From Chromera velia (lineage: Eukaryota > Sar > Chromeraceae): DNA of 37,470 nt. Positions within the stretch are counted from its first letter, which is position 1. Every line of letters begins with the position of its first letter. The stretch covers positions 2,082 to 39,551 of the forward strand of contig JAHBMJ010000854.1 in assembly GCA_018398765.1 (NCBI GenBank). The letters run 5' to 3'. The notes under the pieces are model-generated. The model saw only the letters and a list, made by a program, of their open reading frames with translations. It searched no databases and was not told the DNA's origin. The position numbers and the translations under genes were made by a program. This document shows, piece after piece, positions 21,339-32,651 of this stretch.

Positions 21339-24300
21339 TCACGGAGAAACCCCACCCCTCGGGAACCATCCAGCCAATCCATGCACTTGCTGACAGATCA
21401 AATTCATCATTAGAAGGCTCATCCACGCTATCCCGAAGGAACTCTTGTGGGCTGCCATTGTCGCGATGATCTGAACAGAAAGAAGGGCACACTCACGAAT
21501 TAAGCATGGGTGTACGTATGAGCATACAACAATGATCGACGCGCGGTATGACGCTTCCTTCCAGAATTAAACATGCATGCATCGCCGGTGTCTCTTTGTG
21601 TGTCGCTGTCGAAAGTGCGAGGTAAGTCTTCAGGGTGTCTCTCGAAAGCAACAGCTTAAAATGAGTAAGTGCAGTGAGAGCACGCTCTACTCACACAAGC
21701 CGGGAAAAGCAGTTGCAACAGCTGTATCCATCACGGAGGCTCAATACACACAAAAAAAAAGACAGGCAGGCAGGCAACCGACCAACCTCGGTGGACGGTT
21801 TTGCGTTCTTGACGAGAGTGCGTAAGGGAAGGTCTGCGCAGGGCAGCTCCCCATCAACGTTCTCGCTCTTTTTTTTCTGTAATTCTTTGCACTTTTGTTC
21901 CTGTTTCTGCGAGGACCCTGCCGAGAGAGAAAGAGAGTCCTTCGAGGCGCCTGCGGAGACGGCCACCTCTCCCGTGGAGGCATCCGGAGAGAACCGATGA
22001 GTGTGGAAGGGAGGAGACTCTGTGTGAGTCCGGGGGTGTGCATCAGGGGCCTCTGGTCCTTTGACAGCTGCTGTCTGTGTGAATGTGGAGGAGAATTGCT
22101 GCGGGTTTTCCACTGGGGGATTGTAAGGGAAGACTGGGATGGGATAGCGGGGGGTGGTCATGGGAAGGGGAACCATTGGGGGGGTGCGGGGTGTTGTCAT
22201 ATGAAGGGGGGCTGCACAAGGATGCGATGTCATCCAAGGGGTGATTGGATGCCTCTGCACTGGCTGCGGGAAATGGGATGGGGGGCCAGTTGCTGTTGGG
22301 AGGACACGGCAAGGCAGCGAAACAAAGTGTACCAGAGCGTCTCTTCGTGCCTGTAGCGTCTCCACGGGTACCTGCAAGAAAGAAATGCCCCCAGGGGGCA
22401 GACAGACAACGGGAATCATCCACAGTCACCCGCCTGATTCTGACTGTGCATGGGAAGATCGACTGTTCACTGCCTGCATGCCGACAAATTGTGCCTGCAT
22501 GGGTGAAAAGAAAACATCCACATTCATTTTCACGAATCAAGCAGCGATTCCCATTTTTCGAATCAAGCAGCGATTCCAACACCAACTCTCTCTCTTTCTC
22601 ATTAGAAGTTGTTCTCGGGTTCCAGACTTCTGAGTACACTAACAAACTTTCCAATTGCCAATCCAATCCAATCCAACTCCAGCTGACCAATTGCTCCGCC
22701 GACTAACGTGCTGCCTTGGTACGTCCCTGCATAGCCCTCACTCACCTGGAAAGGTCGCATGGGTGCGTGGCGTTGCCCAGGGGGAGGATGGTTGTGGACG
22801 ACAGGAGGATAGTGGGGGATCATCCTGCACTCGCGCATCGATATTTCATGATGCAGTTTAGCTTTCCAGATTCATGTTTTCACACGTCCAAGCTGTATGT
22901 CACGATCGGCATGAGGTCTTGCGGTGAAGGTGCAAAATTTTCATTGAAGATGACGAGAGGTAGACGGTGGGAAAGGGCGACAGAGACTTACCGAACGGGT
23001 TGTCCAGGTGCTGTTTCGTGATAAGAGTGCGGGAACATTTTCTCACCTAGGTTCTTCCAAGACTGAAAATAGACAGGCGAGCTACAAGCAGCCAAGGCAG
23101 CAAACCTTGACAACAGAAGCTCTGCTAGACCTCTTGCGCCTTCCCCCTGCAGCTGCTCAGCCTGCACGGCCCAAAACGGCCTTGCAGGTGAATTGACCAC
23201 TGAATTCTGATCATTCGCTCTCAGAAATGAACTCTCGCGGTTCAAAAAATCTCACAAAGGAAAGGGGGGTCTATACATGTGCTGAAGACGTGCACTGATT
23301 TACTTATCATTTTTGGAGGAAAGTCGTGAGTGTGCGATTGAAGGGGATCGATGGTGATCAATGTCTGACAATTGAGGAGGATCGATGTCTGACAATGCTC
23401 AGATTCAAGACGGAGGGTCGATGTAGGGATGGACAGACAGACTGTGAGGCGGGGATTGAGTTCGAAAGTGAGTCTGTGCGTACAGCGGCGGCTCAATCCA
23501 TCGCAAAGAAGGCGGGAACGAAGTGGCATTAAAAGGCAATTAAGGGAAAGAAATGAAAGAAAAAGACAAATAGGAAGGAAGGACAGAAGTGCCGGCACTG
23601 CCGGGGATCGATCGACACTTCTGGACGAAATTCGAATTAAAAAGTTCAAAATGCAGGCACTGTCGATCAATGGAGAGTAAGAGCTCGATCGAATGCATGG
23701 CGCGGAAGGAAAACAGGTGTTCTTTCCACTTTCACAAAGAAACTACCATTCAATAAACCCAAGGTCCTCGTTAATTCTGCCTCTTTTCGACTTGCTTTCA
23801 TAACGAATCCCACTTTCACGTGTAGATTTACAAGACACACGACACACTGCTGCCTCCCTCCTTTGAACAGTGAGATGATCTTACCCAATCACCAGCCCGT
23901 CTTCTACATACAGAACTGTAGTACGAAACATGATCCTCTACCTCCACCACACAACCGAGAGAGACAAAACGTGAAGCTTTTCTCGTGTTGCTGACCGAGC
24001 TTCAGCTCCTCAGTGGAGAGCGGAAGGGCATTGAGAAGGAATGCGATTCTCCTCGGAGAAAGAGTGCACTCTGCAAGCATGCAGCAAGCGAATGCACTCT
24101 CAATCAACCCAGGGGATGGAAACGGAGACCGAGAGACACGAAAAGGATCGATCGATTCGTCACACACGCAATTAAGCACCGTTCTTGCTTCTTTCTCTGA
24201 TTGCATGTCAGATTGTTCACTCACAGGCACGCACGCACGCACACACACACACACACACGCACACACACACACGCACACACACATGCACACACATACATAC

Positions 24301-25581
24301 ACACACACACACGCGCGCGCGCGCGCGCACTCACACGCACTCACTCACTCACTCACGCACAGAGAGAGAGAGAGAGGCAAAGGCCTTGCATGTTTTGAGG
24401 AAAACGAAACCGACAGGAGCTGTACATACAGAAAGCTTCATCTCGTGCACTCTCCAAAGCTACCACTCAAATGACGCGGCCCTGCAGAACTTACTTGAGA
24501 GATCCAAACTGCGAAAGGTCACCCCCGGCACCTTCCCCTGCGTGCATGCATGCATTCAGGGACCGTCAATGACAGAACCACGTGCACAAAAAAGGCTCCC
24601 CGGATAGGGAAGAACAGGCACAAAAGCGACAAAGGCGCATTAAAAAAACAAATGACCAAGCAGAGAAGAAGACTGACAACTCCCGTGGACGGATGAAAGC
24701 GACTTGGCATAAAAGGAAACTCAGGATGATCGACAGCACACTCCTGGAGTACGAACTCTTTCTTCAGACGACCAAATTCATTCTTCACTGTCATGCGGTC
24801 AATCTATTCTCTCTTTCCTTCATCAATCTTAAAGAAAAAAGGCAGACAGACAGATACAGACAGACGCATAACAGCGTTCAAGAACGCAGTTCGACCACGG
24901 AAATTGTAGAAGAAGCAGAGCAGTTCGCTCTGAGTGTTGAAAAAGATGGTCCTACACTGCCACAAGACGATGACAAACAATCAAATCGGCCAGAAAAAAT
25001 TCAGCAGGGTTGTGGGCGTGGAAAGGTATCTTTCTTTTGCACTGCTTGCAAAGAGAGTGACGTGACTGGTCGAGATATATATAGAACTACGCACCTGTTT
25101 GATCGCATACAGGCACATGCATGCCGCACCGAATCCGTTGCGGCCCGAAGCCATTTCCGACAGCACCTGCTCATATTCGTACAAGCAGAAGAAAAACAAT
25201 TGAAGATGCCTTGATAGTTCGATCTGAACAACGGCGGGAGGACATGCATGCAGTTGAGAGGTGATCAAAGAGAAAACCTCAAGTTAAAAGCCGTTGCAGG
25301 AGAACCACACACCTGGGCACGGGGGTCCATGGTCTTCAGGAGCATGCAGAACACGCCCTCCGAGCTCTTTAGACCGAAGCTGCTGGTAGAGCCCGCCTTC
25401 TCTGCAGAGAGAGAATATATATATACCAGAATACGGGCTCAGGTCAGAAAAAAGAGCACAAACACACAAATTGTGATACATGCAACAGGACGGAAGTGGC
25501 ACGGCCCGTCTATGTTGACTTTGGTGCGGAGCACGCCTCACCTCCCTTTTTCCGGGCGACCCCGACAGAAGAATTGTCCAT
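21339..25581 (-). CDS. Unidentified protein: helical N-terminal part, proline-rich C-terminal part
   Basis: Exon model on the minus strand: 25581-25542, 25401-25313, 25166-25095, 23161-23047, 23010-22992, 22824-22746, 22371-21787, then a tentative last exon 21470-21339 ending in TGA. The total is about 376 residues. Phases run 1,0,0,1,2,0,0 and every join is open. The start context gives MDNSSVGVARKKG. The N-terminal 100 residues look compact and partly helical (SSEGVFCMLLKTMDPRAQ; GRNGFGAACMCLYAIKQ; LAELLLSRFAALAAC). After SWKNL the sequence turns proline-rich (PHYPPVVHNHPPPGQ; TPPMVPLPMTTPRYPIPV), then charged (KQEQKCKELQKKK). I do not recognise the family; a faint Alba/SpoVS-like pattern in the AIKQ helix is too weak to assign. 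The join across the 1.9-kb intron at 25094-23162 and the last exon after a GTTGGT donor are the weak points. Without that donor the frame ends at 21691. Confidence 0.5.
22992..23010 (-). other. 19-nt micro-exon of the proline-rich gene
   Basis: Flanked by ACGAAACAG and GTAAGT, this exon carries a phase-1 intron into a phase-2 intron. It adds APGQPV and part of an Arg codon. Skipping it would shift the frame, so if the gene is real the exon must be constitutive. Confidence 0.5.
23996..24555 (-). pseudogene. First two exons of another LRR gene copy, nested in a host intron
   Basis: Exon 24555-24495 reads MHACTQGKVPGVTFRSLDLS and ends phase 1 at a GTAAGT donor. Exon 24070-23996 reads CTLSPRRIAFLLNALPLSTEELKLG and also ends phase 1. 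They match exons one and two of the LRR gene at 17273-21170 (FRSLDLS; LLDLLPVSTQELTLG). The second exon is exactly 75 nt in both genes. A third piece at 23916-23886 (LYVEDGLVIG, phase 1 in) could be the start of the next cassette, but the large LRR exon is missing. It lies on the same strand as, and inside the largest intron of, the proline-rich gene model. It is most simply a truncated duplicate. Alternatively it is the true 5' end of a gene spliced to 23161-23047. Confidence 0.6.
24227..24378 (+). repeat. Compound (CA)n-(CG)n-(CACT)n-(GA)n microsatellite
   Basis: ACGC and (CA)n units with TACA interruptions run into (CG)n at about 24312-24328, then (CACT)n, then (GA)n ending near 24377. It lies between the two exons of the LRR fragment, so it is intronic if those exons are spliced. 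Confidence 0.9.
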
Positions 25582-25854
25582 CTTCGAAGCAGGAAATCAA
25601 CACCGAAGCAACAAAACGGAACCCAAACGCAACAGTTCGCAGACAACTGAGACAAGGTGGAGACACACAGGGCAGACTGTCTCAAGCCAGTTCTCTCACT
25701 GATGTGAGCGACTAGACCAAGGAATCGAGGAGCTAGACACATACAAACAGATTTGGCACCGGGTGCAGCAAATCACTGTCGGATTCGCAGTCTGAATCTA
25801 CCGTCTAATTCAACGTACGTTTCGAATGCTTCAACTTGAATTTGGATCTTTGCA

Positions 25855-26035
25855 ATGATGCATGCATGCAGCGGGCATGCATGCATCTTTGCATTAAATT
25901 GCATGCATGCGTGGCCCGGGTCGCGCCGCCCCTCTCGCGCGGCCCGTACAACGTGGGCCCCGGCATGCCCCATGCCGCATGCATGCATGCACGATCCGAA
26001 TTTCCATGAATTTCCTGGGTCCAGCATGCATGGTC
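25855..26035. promoter_or_regulatory. TGCATGCA cluster between divergent genes
   Basis: Within 180 bp there are TGCATGCA or GCATGCATGC words at about 25859-25869, 25877-25886, 25901-25911, 25976-25990 and 26022-26030, interleaved with GC-rich palindromes (CGCGCGG, GGGCCC). The cluster lies between the start of the minus-strand gene at 25581 and the start of the plus-strand carrier gene at 26401. TGCATGCA is a known target of some ApiAP2 factors in Apicomplexa (for example PF14_0633 and cgd2_3490). A shared bidirectional promoter is an inference. Confidence 0.45.
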
Positions 26036-26400
26036 CAGCAATGTGCCCCCAGCTAGCACATCCCAGCACTGCAGCCAGCCTTGAAGGTGAACGATCGTGC
26101 ACTGTACAAGCCTTCCCAGATAATCGTACGAACAGGACCAGCCGTCATTCATTGAAAGAAGGAAAGAAGAGACAGTGCTGCGTATACACCGAGAATTGAA
26201 GCTTTTCGCCCATCGCTGCTTTCCTTTTCTCTGTGCTGTTTTGCGGGCCCCCGCTACAAGCCCTGCCTCTGTCTCTTTGACACTCTGTTTCTCTTCTTCT
26301 TTCGGCTTGCGAGCCAGATAGTGGTTGCTTCCGTGCCTTTGGCACATTCCACTTCATCCGTTGTACTTCCAGCTAGCTGTGGTTGAGCCGATCGTTGGAG

Positions 26401-28112
26401 ATGGAGAGACCTGTGGACAGTGCCGAGGCACTCACCTCTCCCCACAACAATGACAGTGCAATCCACAGCAGTGGCAGCAGTAGCAGTAGCGGTAGCACAA
26501 GCGCAGGCGCGTCGAGTCTCTCTGACAGTAACGCCTGGAGCTCGTGCCACCTGCCGACCTACTTGGGCGTTCATGGCGCCCTCTGCCTTGGGCAACACGG
26601 CATCTGGTCAGCTAGTCAGCCAAGGAGTCTGTTAGTCAGTTGGTCAGACAGATCGATAGAAATTTGTCTGAACGCATGGTTTTGCACTTTCCTGCTGTTG
26701 GGTGAACCTGGTGACCGACGGTTGATTCATCGGCGTTCTTGGGAGGGAGTGGGGGTACATGTTTTTTTTATCGGTTGAACTCGTACCGTCCCGTGTTGTC
26801 TCCGATTACTGCATGGAAATGACATGATCTCTTCATGAAGGGCCACGCATTGATTGGAAGAAGGAGATGAGAACGAGCATAGGGGGGTGAACTGCAAGAA
26901 GGAAGGCGATAATGAGCGGGGTGGGCGTTTTGCTTCTTCTACCTCCTGAGCATTGTACAGAGACCCTTCTATAGCAGCATGGTAGATCCCCCCCCCAGAA
27001 CGTATTTCAAAATCATTTTTTGTGCATCTTTGTTCTTTTTATTCCTCACGACACTGTGCAGGTATCCCTTCTATCTGGTGAAGACTCAGCAGCAGGTGCT
27101 GAGCGATCGAAGGGCCAAGACGCACACGCCCTCCTCCCTCTCTTCCGCCGCCTCTGCTTCAAAAGGAGCCAAAGCCGCCGCATCACCTGCAGACCCCGTG
27201 AGGCAGGCCGCCTCCCACGCTCGGGACGTGGTGCGCCAGCGGGGTGTGCGGGGGCTCTACAGAGGGTTCTTCGCCTCGCAGGTGCCCATGGTTCCCTGTG
27301 ACCTCGTATACTACTGCTGTTACAACGAGCTCAAACTCCGTATGCAGAGAGCGTTCGATAACTCCTCTGCGAAGGGCCCTGGCACAAGCGGGGAAAGTTC
27401 CAGTGGCGTGCCGGGGCCCCTCTCCCGTGTGATGAGTGCCTTGGGATTGGGGAGTGCAGAGTCTCGTCTGCATGTGGTGAACAGTCTGGCGATTCCCTTC
27501 GTTGCAGGGTTGACGACCGACCTCGTGTGTCTGCCTCTTTGGGTTCCTTTTGACGTTTTGGGACAGAATCTGATGGCGCAGGACGCGCTTTTGCAGAACC
27601 AGAGAGAGAGGGCAGCCGCGCTGCTCGAACAAAAGATGGAGATGCAGAGGCAAGAGGAGGCAGCAAAAGAGGCTGCTAGGGCTCGAGTCCGACACGCGTA
27701 TGAACACGAGCAGATGCAGATGGAAAGACAGAGGATGATCGCACGGGGAGAGAGCCTCGGGGGGTTGTCCACAAAACATCCCTCTGCAGCCGCGGCTTCC
27801 TCTGTGGAGTCTGCAGTTGCGTCTCTGCCGTCTCCTGCCCTCACACAGGCTGCTGCCTCCAACGGACGAGCAGCAAACGCGTCCAGTGCAACGGGAGGCT
27901 CGATGGCCCCCCATCGCACAGCACGCGCCTCTTTCTCTTCTTCCTCCGCTTCTGCGTCTGCAACAAGTGCGGCTTCAGGTGCAGAGACGGCAGCAGGGGG
28001 CTCTCTGACAAGGGAGAGCGCTGCCGGGATTGTGAGACGAATCTACAGGGAGGAGGGGGTGAGGGGATTCTTCAAGGGATCTCTGGTCACGGCCTGTCTT
28101 TACGTGCCTGGT

Positions 28113-28151
<39 letters not shown>

Positions 28152-28835
28152 TTTCGCTTCTCTTCTCTGGTTTCAATTCTCTGGGTTGTTGGAAGAAAGG
28201 ATTCAATTTGTCGATTTGATTGATGTGGTTGAAGAGAATGGATCGATGGGTGGAAGGAAAGAAATGTGAGGTGTGAGGCGGAGAGGATACACACATCCTT
28301 CCAGTTGTTTGTCAGGTTGTCTTTCAGTCAGCGTGTTTTCCCCGGTCTTCGTTTGCGCCTGTGGTAAGAAGACAAAGTTAGTTGCTTGTGGGAAACGAAT
28401 GTTGCCGAGAGGAGGGGAAAAGGGGGCAAGCAAAGGGACCGTGCTCGTTGCCTCCGTTGAGCCTGCCTCTTCGTTCGTTTTGACTGTTTCTTCCATGGCC
28501 TCCTTTTTTCCTTGCTTGTTTGCTGCATGGGCGTGCGTCAAGTGACTCTCTTCATTGTTCTTCTTTCCCCCTCCTTTACTCCTCCTCCTCCTCGTTGATG
28601 GATCCATCAGGGAGCGCCGTGTGGTGGTCGACTTACGAGAGCACCAAAGTCCTTTATGGGTTCGGTTTTGACTGCATTCTCTCTGTGTGGAAATCCCTCA
28701 CGTTGCCTGGAGGTTCTTCGTCTCCTTCTTCTTCCTCTGGTTCTTCCTCTCGAGGAGCGTCGTTGAAGGAGAAGGAGCGGAGGGGGACGGATGAACCCGT
28801 CGTGCAGTTTCTTGCAGGTGAGTGGGCGTGTGCGT

Positions 28836-28890
<55 letters not shown>

Positions 28891-29601
28891 GAGTCCCAAA
28901 GAATAAGTGCTTGTTCCTCTCGAGGAATGCGGTACCGGTGATTCTCATCTTTGTAGTGTAACTCCTGCGGACTGATCGTCTTCTTCAATGGCCTCTATGT
29001 CTGTCCATCCGTTGAGATGGAATGGGATGAGTCGGTGTTGAGTGACAGATTGATGTTTGGGGTAATAGTGTTCCTCAGAAACTCTGCGGGCTCCTATAAG
29101 CTCGCTTGCTCCATTTTTCTCGATTCATCTCCTCAGAAATTATATGATCACATGACCCTGAGGGTGTACCGTTTTTTCTTCCTGTTCAATCGACGCAACC
29201 AACCTGAAGGACCTTCTCGTTTCCTTCCGCCTGTTCTCTTTTTCTTTCTCTCTCTCTCTCTTTTGTAATCGTCGGCTTGGAGATCTTCTTTCCCGAACCC
29301 CCCCTCTGCCCTCCGTCTTCCCCCTTCTTCAATTCGTGCAGGAGGAACCGCCGGTTTTGTCGCCGCTGTCCTGACGAATCCCATCGATGTAATCAAGACG
29401 CGAGTGCAGACACACAGAGGACCTCGGATAGGTCGGTCAGAAGAAAGCAGAGGGGACTGCCACGCTGTCTGAGACTGCTTTCTCGGATTTGTGGTTCCCC
29501 CCTGTGGTGTGTCTCTTTTCTGTAGAACGACCTGCTCCTCTTCGTTGTTTCTCGGTCCTCCTTCTGTCTCTTTGCCGGCCTCTCTTGATCTGCCTGTCTC
29601 G

Positions 29602-29648
<47 letters not shown>

Positions 29649-29652
29649 TCTG

Positions 29653-29737
<85 letters not shown>

Positions 29738-30626
29738 GTGTGTGTGTGTGTCCTTTCACGTCTGCTCTGGATAGACGGCCCCTGATAGGGCATTTGGAAG
29801 GGGGGGGGGGCGAGGGAAAGCGAGTTCAAACAGAGAAGAGGTCACTCCGTAGGTGGACTGACTCGCAGCGTGAGGACACAAATTTACTCTCAAGCTGACT
29901 TACTTCCTGTTGCGTCCTGTTGAGTTTTTCTCTGCCTTCCTGCCCGCCTGTCTGCCTGCCTGCCTGTCTGCAGGTGTTTTTGATCATGTGCGCAGACTCT
30001 GGAGGGAGGAAGGACTTCGTGGATTCCAAAGAGGTCAGTCGGCCAGTTGGGGGGGCAGTAGAGAGAGTGGGCTAGAAAGGGAAGGAGGAATTAAATCAGG
30101 CTTGTTTGTTTGAATCATTTTTCTCAATGGGTTTGTCTCTACGTGTTTGTCGGTCTGTCTGCGTTGACCTCACCTCGATCTCAATGCATCCATCGAATAG
30201 TGAGTCGTTCCTTCCATCCCTGTCTCCTTCCTGCAGTTTGTTTCAGTTTCTCTCTCTGATTGCATTCCGTTGCCTGCATGGAGGTATACAGACACGCAGG
30301 CAGGCACCAAAACATGCCTGACCGGGCCAATGCGCTCACACACATGCACAGTTCGATAATTAGATAGACAGAGACACCCATGCATATGCACAGAGAGAAA
30401 CGCGCCTGTCAACCTTTCTGCCTGCCTCCCTGCCTGCCTGCCCGAGTGAGTGAGTGAGTGAGTGAGCGGGTGAGTGAGTGAATGAGTGAAAGAGTGAGTG
30501 AGTGAGTGAGTGAGTGCAGGAATTGCCCCTCGAGTTGCCGCCGCCATGCCCTCCTGTGCGCTGTCAATGGCCTGTTACGAGTTTGCCATGAGGAAGGGAG
30601 TGGAGGCCAACATGGGACGCTGCTGA
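26401..30626 (+). CDS. Mitochondrial carrier (SLC25 family, SLC25A44-like), enlarged
   Basis: Six exons: 26401-26606, 27062-28110, 28611-28817, 29342-29431, 29974-30033, 30520-30626, giving 572 residues. The first intron is phase 2 and the rest are phase 1. Three carrier repeats are visible. The first signature is YPFYLVKTQQQ (about 70-80), with Tyr where most carriers have Asp. The second is PFDVLGQNLM (about 231-240) and the third NPIDVIKTRVQ (about 500-510). EEGVRGFFKG and EEGLRGFQRG loops and GSAVWWSTYE open later helices. The degenerate first signature, the Gln after the second and SAVWW-x-x-YE fit the SLC25A44 subgroup, which in animals carries branched-chain amino acids. The substrate here is inferred only. 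Usual carriers are about 300 residues. The extra length is a Ser-rich N-terminus, about 130 residues of Gln/Glu/Arg helix and Ala/Ser sequence in the second repeat (241-388), and a Ser/Lys loop near 450-480. Confidence 0.85.
28111..28148 (+). repeat. (CT)n microsatellite directly at a 5' splice site
   Basis: The donor GTCAGT at 28111 is followed at once by about sixteen CT units in the carrier gene's second intron. Confidence 0.85.
28833..28888 (+). repeat. (GT)n-(GA)n compound microsatellite near a 5' splice site
   Basis: About fifteen nt after the GTGAGT donor at 28818 the intron becomes (GT)n and then (GA)n. Confidence 0.85.
29607..29751 (+). repeat. (TC)n-(TG)n compound microsatellite in a carrier intron
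   Basis: Roughly 90 nt of TC units with TG interruptions pass into about 50 nt of TG units, within the intron between exons 29342-29431 and 29974-30033. Confidence 0.9.
30443..30519 (+). repeat. (GAGT)n tract abutting the last 3' splice site of the carrier gene
   Basis: Tandem GAGT units, with a few GCGG, AATG and AAAG variants, run for about 75 nt straight into the CAG acceptor at 30517-30519. The array holds many exact GTGAGT words, the donor consensus used elsewhere in the window, where a pyrimidine tract would be expected. Confidence 0.85.
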
Positions 30627-31046
30627 TGCGGGTGGATGGCCCCAGGCAGGCAGGAAGGAAGGACGCTTCTCGGAGTTGCGGCACCGGCCAGGGCGTCGTC
30701 GGTTGTGATCTCTTTTGCTTTCCCCGCTCTTGTTCGTGCTGTCTCTCTCCGGTGTACTGTAGTTGAGGAGGAGGAGGATTGGAGTGGAGAGGAGAGAGAA
30801 GAGCACTGACTGTTTGCTGAACAGGAGGAAGGGTGTGAGTGAGGAAGAAGCCGCGTGCCTTGGTTGGTTGCCCTGTGCACTCTCCCTGGCTACACCTGTA
30901 GCGCTTGTTGAAATCAATTCATCGTCCGTCTGCGACTGTCCTCGATTCGTTTTGAACGCGGGAGAGAGAAGGAGGGGTTGGAGGACAATCCTCTTCTGCC
31001 GTGGGAAAAAACGAAGAGCAGATAGAAGAGAACACGCACAAACACA

Positions 31047-31103
<57 letters not shown>

Positions 31104-32651
31104 TCTAGGACTCGATCAGTTTTGGTTCTTCCTCTGAACTGCCGAATTCCTGAAAGGAATGGGAAGAAGGAAAGACACTTTGAAAAAGAGGGAGAAAAGC
31201 TCCTCCTTTCTCTGCATGTCGGGTGAGGAAAGCGTCTTCGCACTAACACGAAAGGAAGGGGGGAGGCTGAACGGTACGGATTTGCATACTTGTCCATGAA
31301 ACTGCTTTTTAAGCACTTGTTACAACAATTCATTGAGGGTCATTTCTTTTGGGTCGGCAGGAAGGCGGGGGCCTCTCCTGATCTCGACTTCTAAGTGTCT
31401 CTCTCCTGTTCTGTTTCTTTTTTCGTTCTGTTTTTGCAGTTCGATGCTCAGCATCTCTCTTAATGATTTGTTTTTAGTCAAGATTCCTGTAGGTCCCTTC
31501 CTCCTCACGCCCTCTGAACAGGGGTGTGGAGGAGGAGGGTGGTCTCTGATGCAAAAGAAGGCAAAAAGCCCATGCGTCGAGGGGATCGCTTGTGTGAGGA
31601 CAACGGGGGGCGAGGGGGGACAGCCAGGAAGAGAGTGAGACGAAGCTTTTCATGGCAAAATGAAGGGAAGAGAAGTGAAGTGAAGGGACGGGATTTCAGG
31701 AACTCAGGCGTGTCTCGCTAGAATGAGCCTGCATGTCTCTGTGTGTCCATTTTGTTTTTTGGGGGGGTCTTCAATGAAAAGTCAGTCGAGGTCAGCAGAG
31801 CCAGCCCGCAATTAAGCAACTGCATGCGAGTATGGATGGAAACCACGTAGAGAAGAAGAATAGTTCGTGCAAACAATTCATGGAAAGGAAAAGTACCTGC
31901 AAGTGCATGCATTTGCCTGCCTGCCTGTCCGCCTGTCTGGGTTCGAAATCGAGGGCGTCGAGCGACGTCGTGTGCATCCGTGCACGCACACATACGTATG
32001 GAGGGATGGGTTGGCTTTGGCTTGCCTTCCAGGGAGGCATCTCTGTCATCTTCCTTTCTTTCTGCCTTTTGGGGGGACTCTCTTTCCGTCCCTATCGGGT
32101 TTCCAGGCGCCCCCCTTCCTCTGGTTTCCCCTCTTTTGAAAACATCTTTAGGGGTAATGGAGGGAGCCTTGTCTTTTGTGCACCTTCATTAGATTTTCTT
32201 TTAAATTTGCTCTGGTCTGCCCTGGTATGGAAATGGAAGACCGCGTGATCGAGAGAGAACCCTTATAGTTCCGCAGTCGGCTGGCTGACTTGGTGACTGA
32301 CTACTAAACCAGCTAGTGATTGACTGCCATCTCTCCCCCTTCTCATGTCTGCCTACATTCTTCTACCTCCTCCACCTCTGCACGCTCATCTGCAAAATCA
32401 CACAGACAATGACCCCAAAGCTAGTAACAGAAAGTGAAGTTTTGCATGCATGTCTGCATGCACGTGCACATGCGCAAGAGTGTTGTCAGAACCCTTCTGT
32501 CTGCAATGATCAGTGCAATCAGAGCAATGATGTCTCATTGGGTACTGCAGTGAGCTAGTGGGTGAGGGATCAGCAAGGGAGGTTAGTTCTCAACTTCTCT
32601 GACACCCCCCTCCTTTCAATTTAATACCCACGTGCGTCTTCGACCTTATTT
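30627..32651. other. Intergenic region downstream of the carrier gene
   Basis: A (CA)n-(GA)n microsatellite lies at about 31035-31104. Several frames are open for 60-140 codons but lack protein-like composition or plausible splice partners. One, at 31832-32248, has a hydrophobic stretch that I consider accidental. GCATGC words occur near 31905 and 32440-32475. Most of this is probably 3' UTR and spacer. Confidence 0.45.

Noticed and set aside
23242..23888. Minus-strand frames as additional exons of the LRR fragment
   Set aside because: No cassette with LRR spacing or fitting splice phase was found between 23162 and 23885.
24201..24398. His/Thr-rich frames on plus and Cys/Val-rich frames on minus
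   Set aside because: Products of the (CA)n microsatellite.
29489..29898. Ser/Leu/Val repeat frames inside the carrier gene
   Set aside because: They lie within an intron and come from (TC)n and (TG)n repeats.
31832..32248. 138-codon plus-strand frame with a hydrophobic stretch
   Set aside because: No splice partners, low protein-like quality and no resemblance to a known family. A small gene cannot be excluded.
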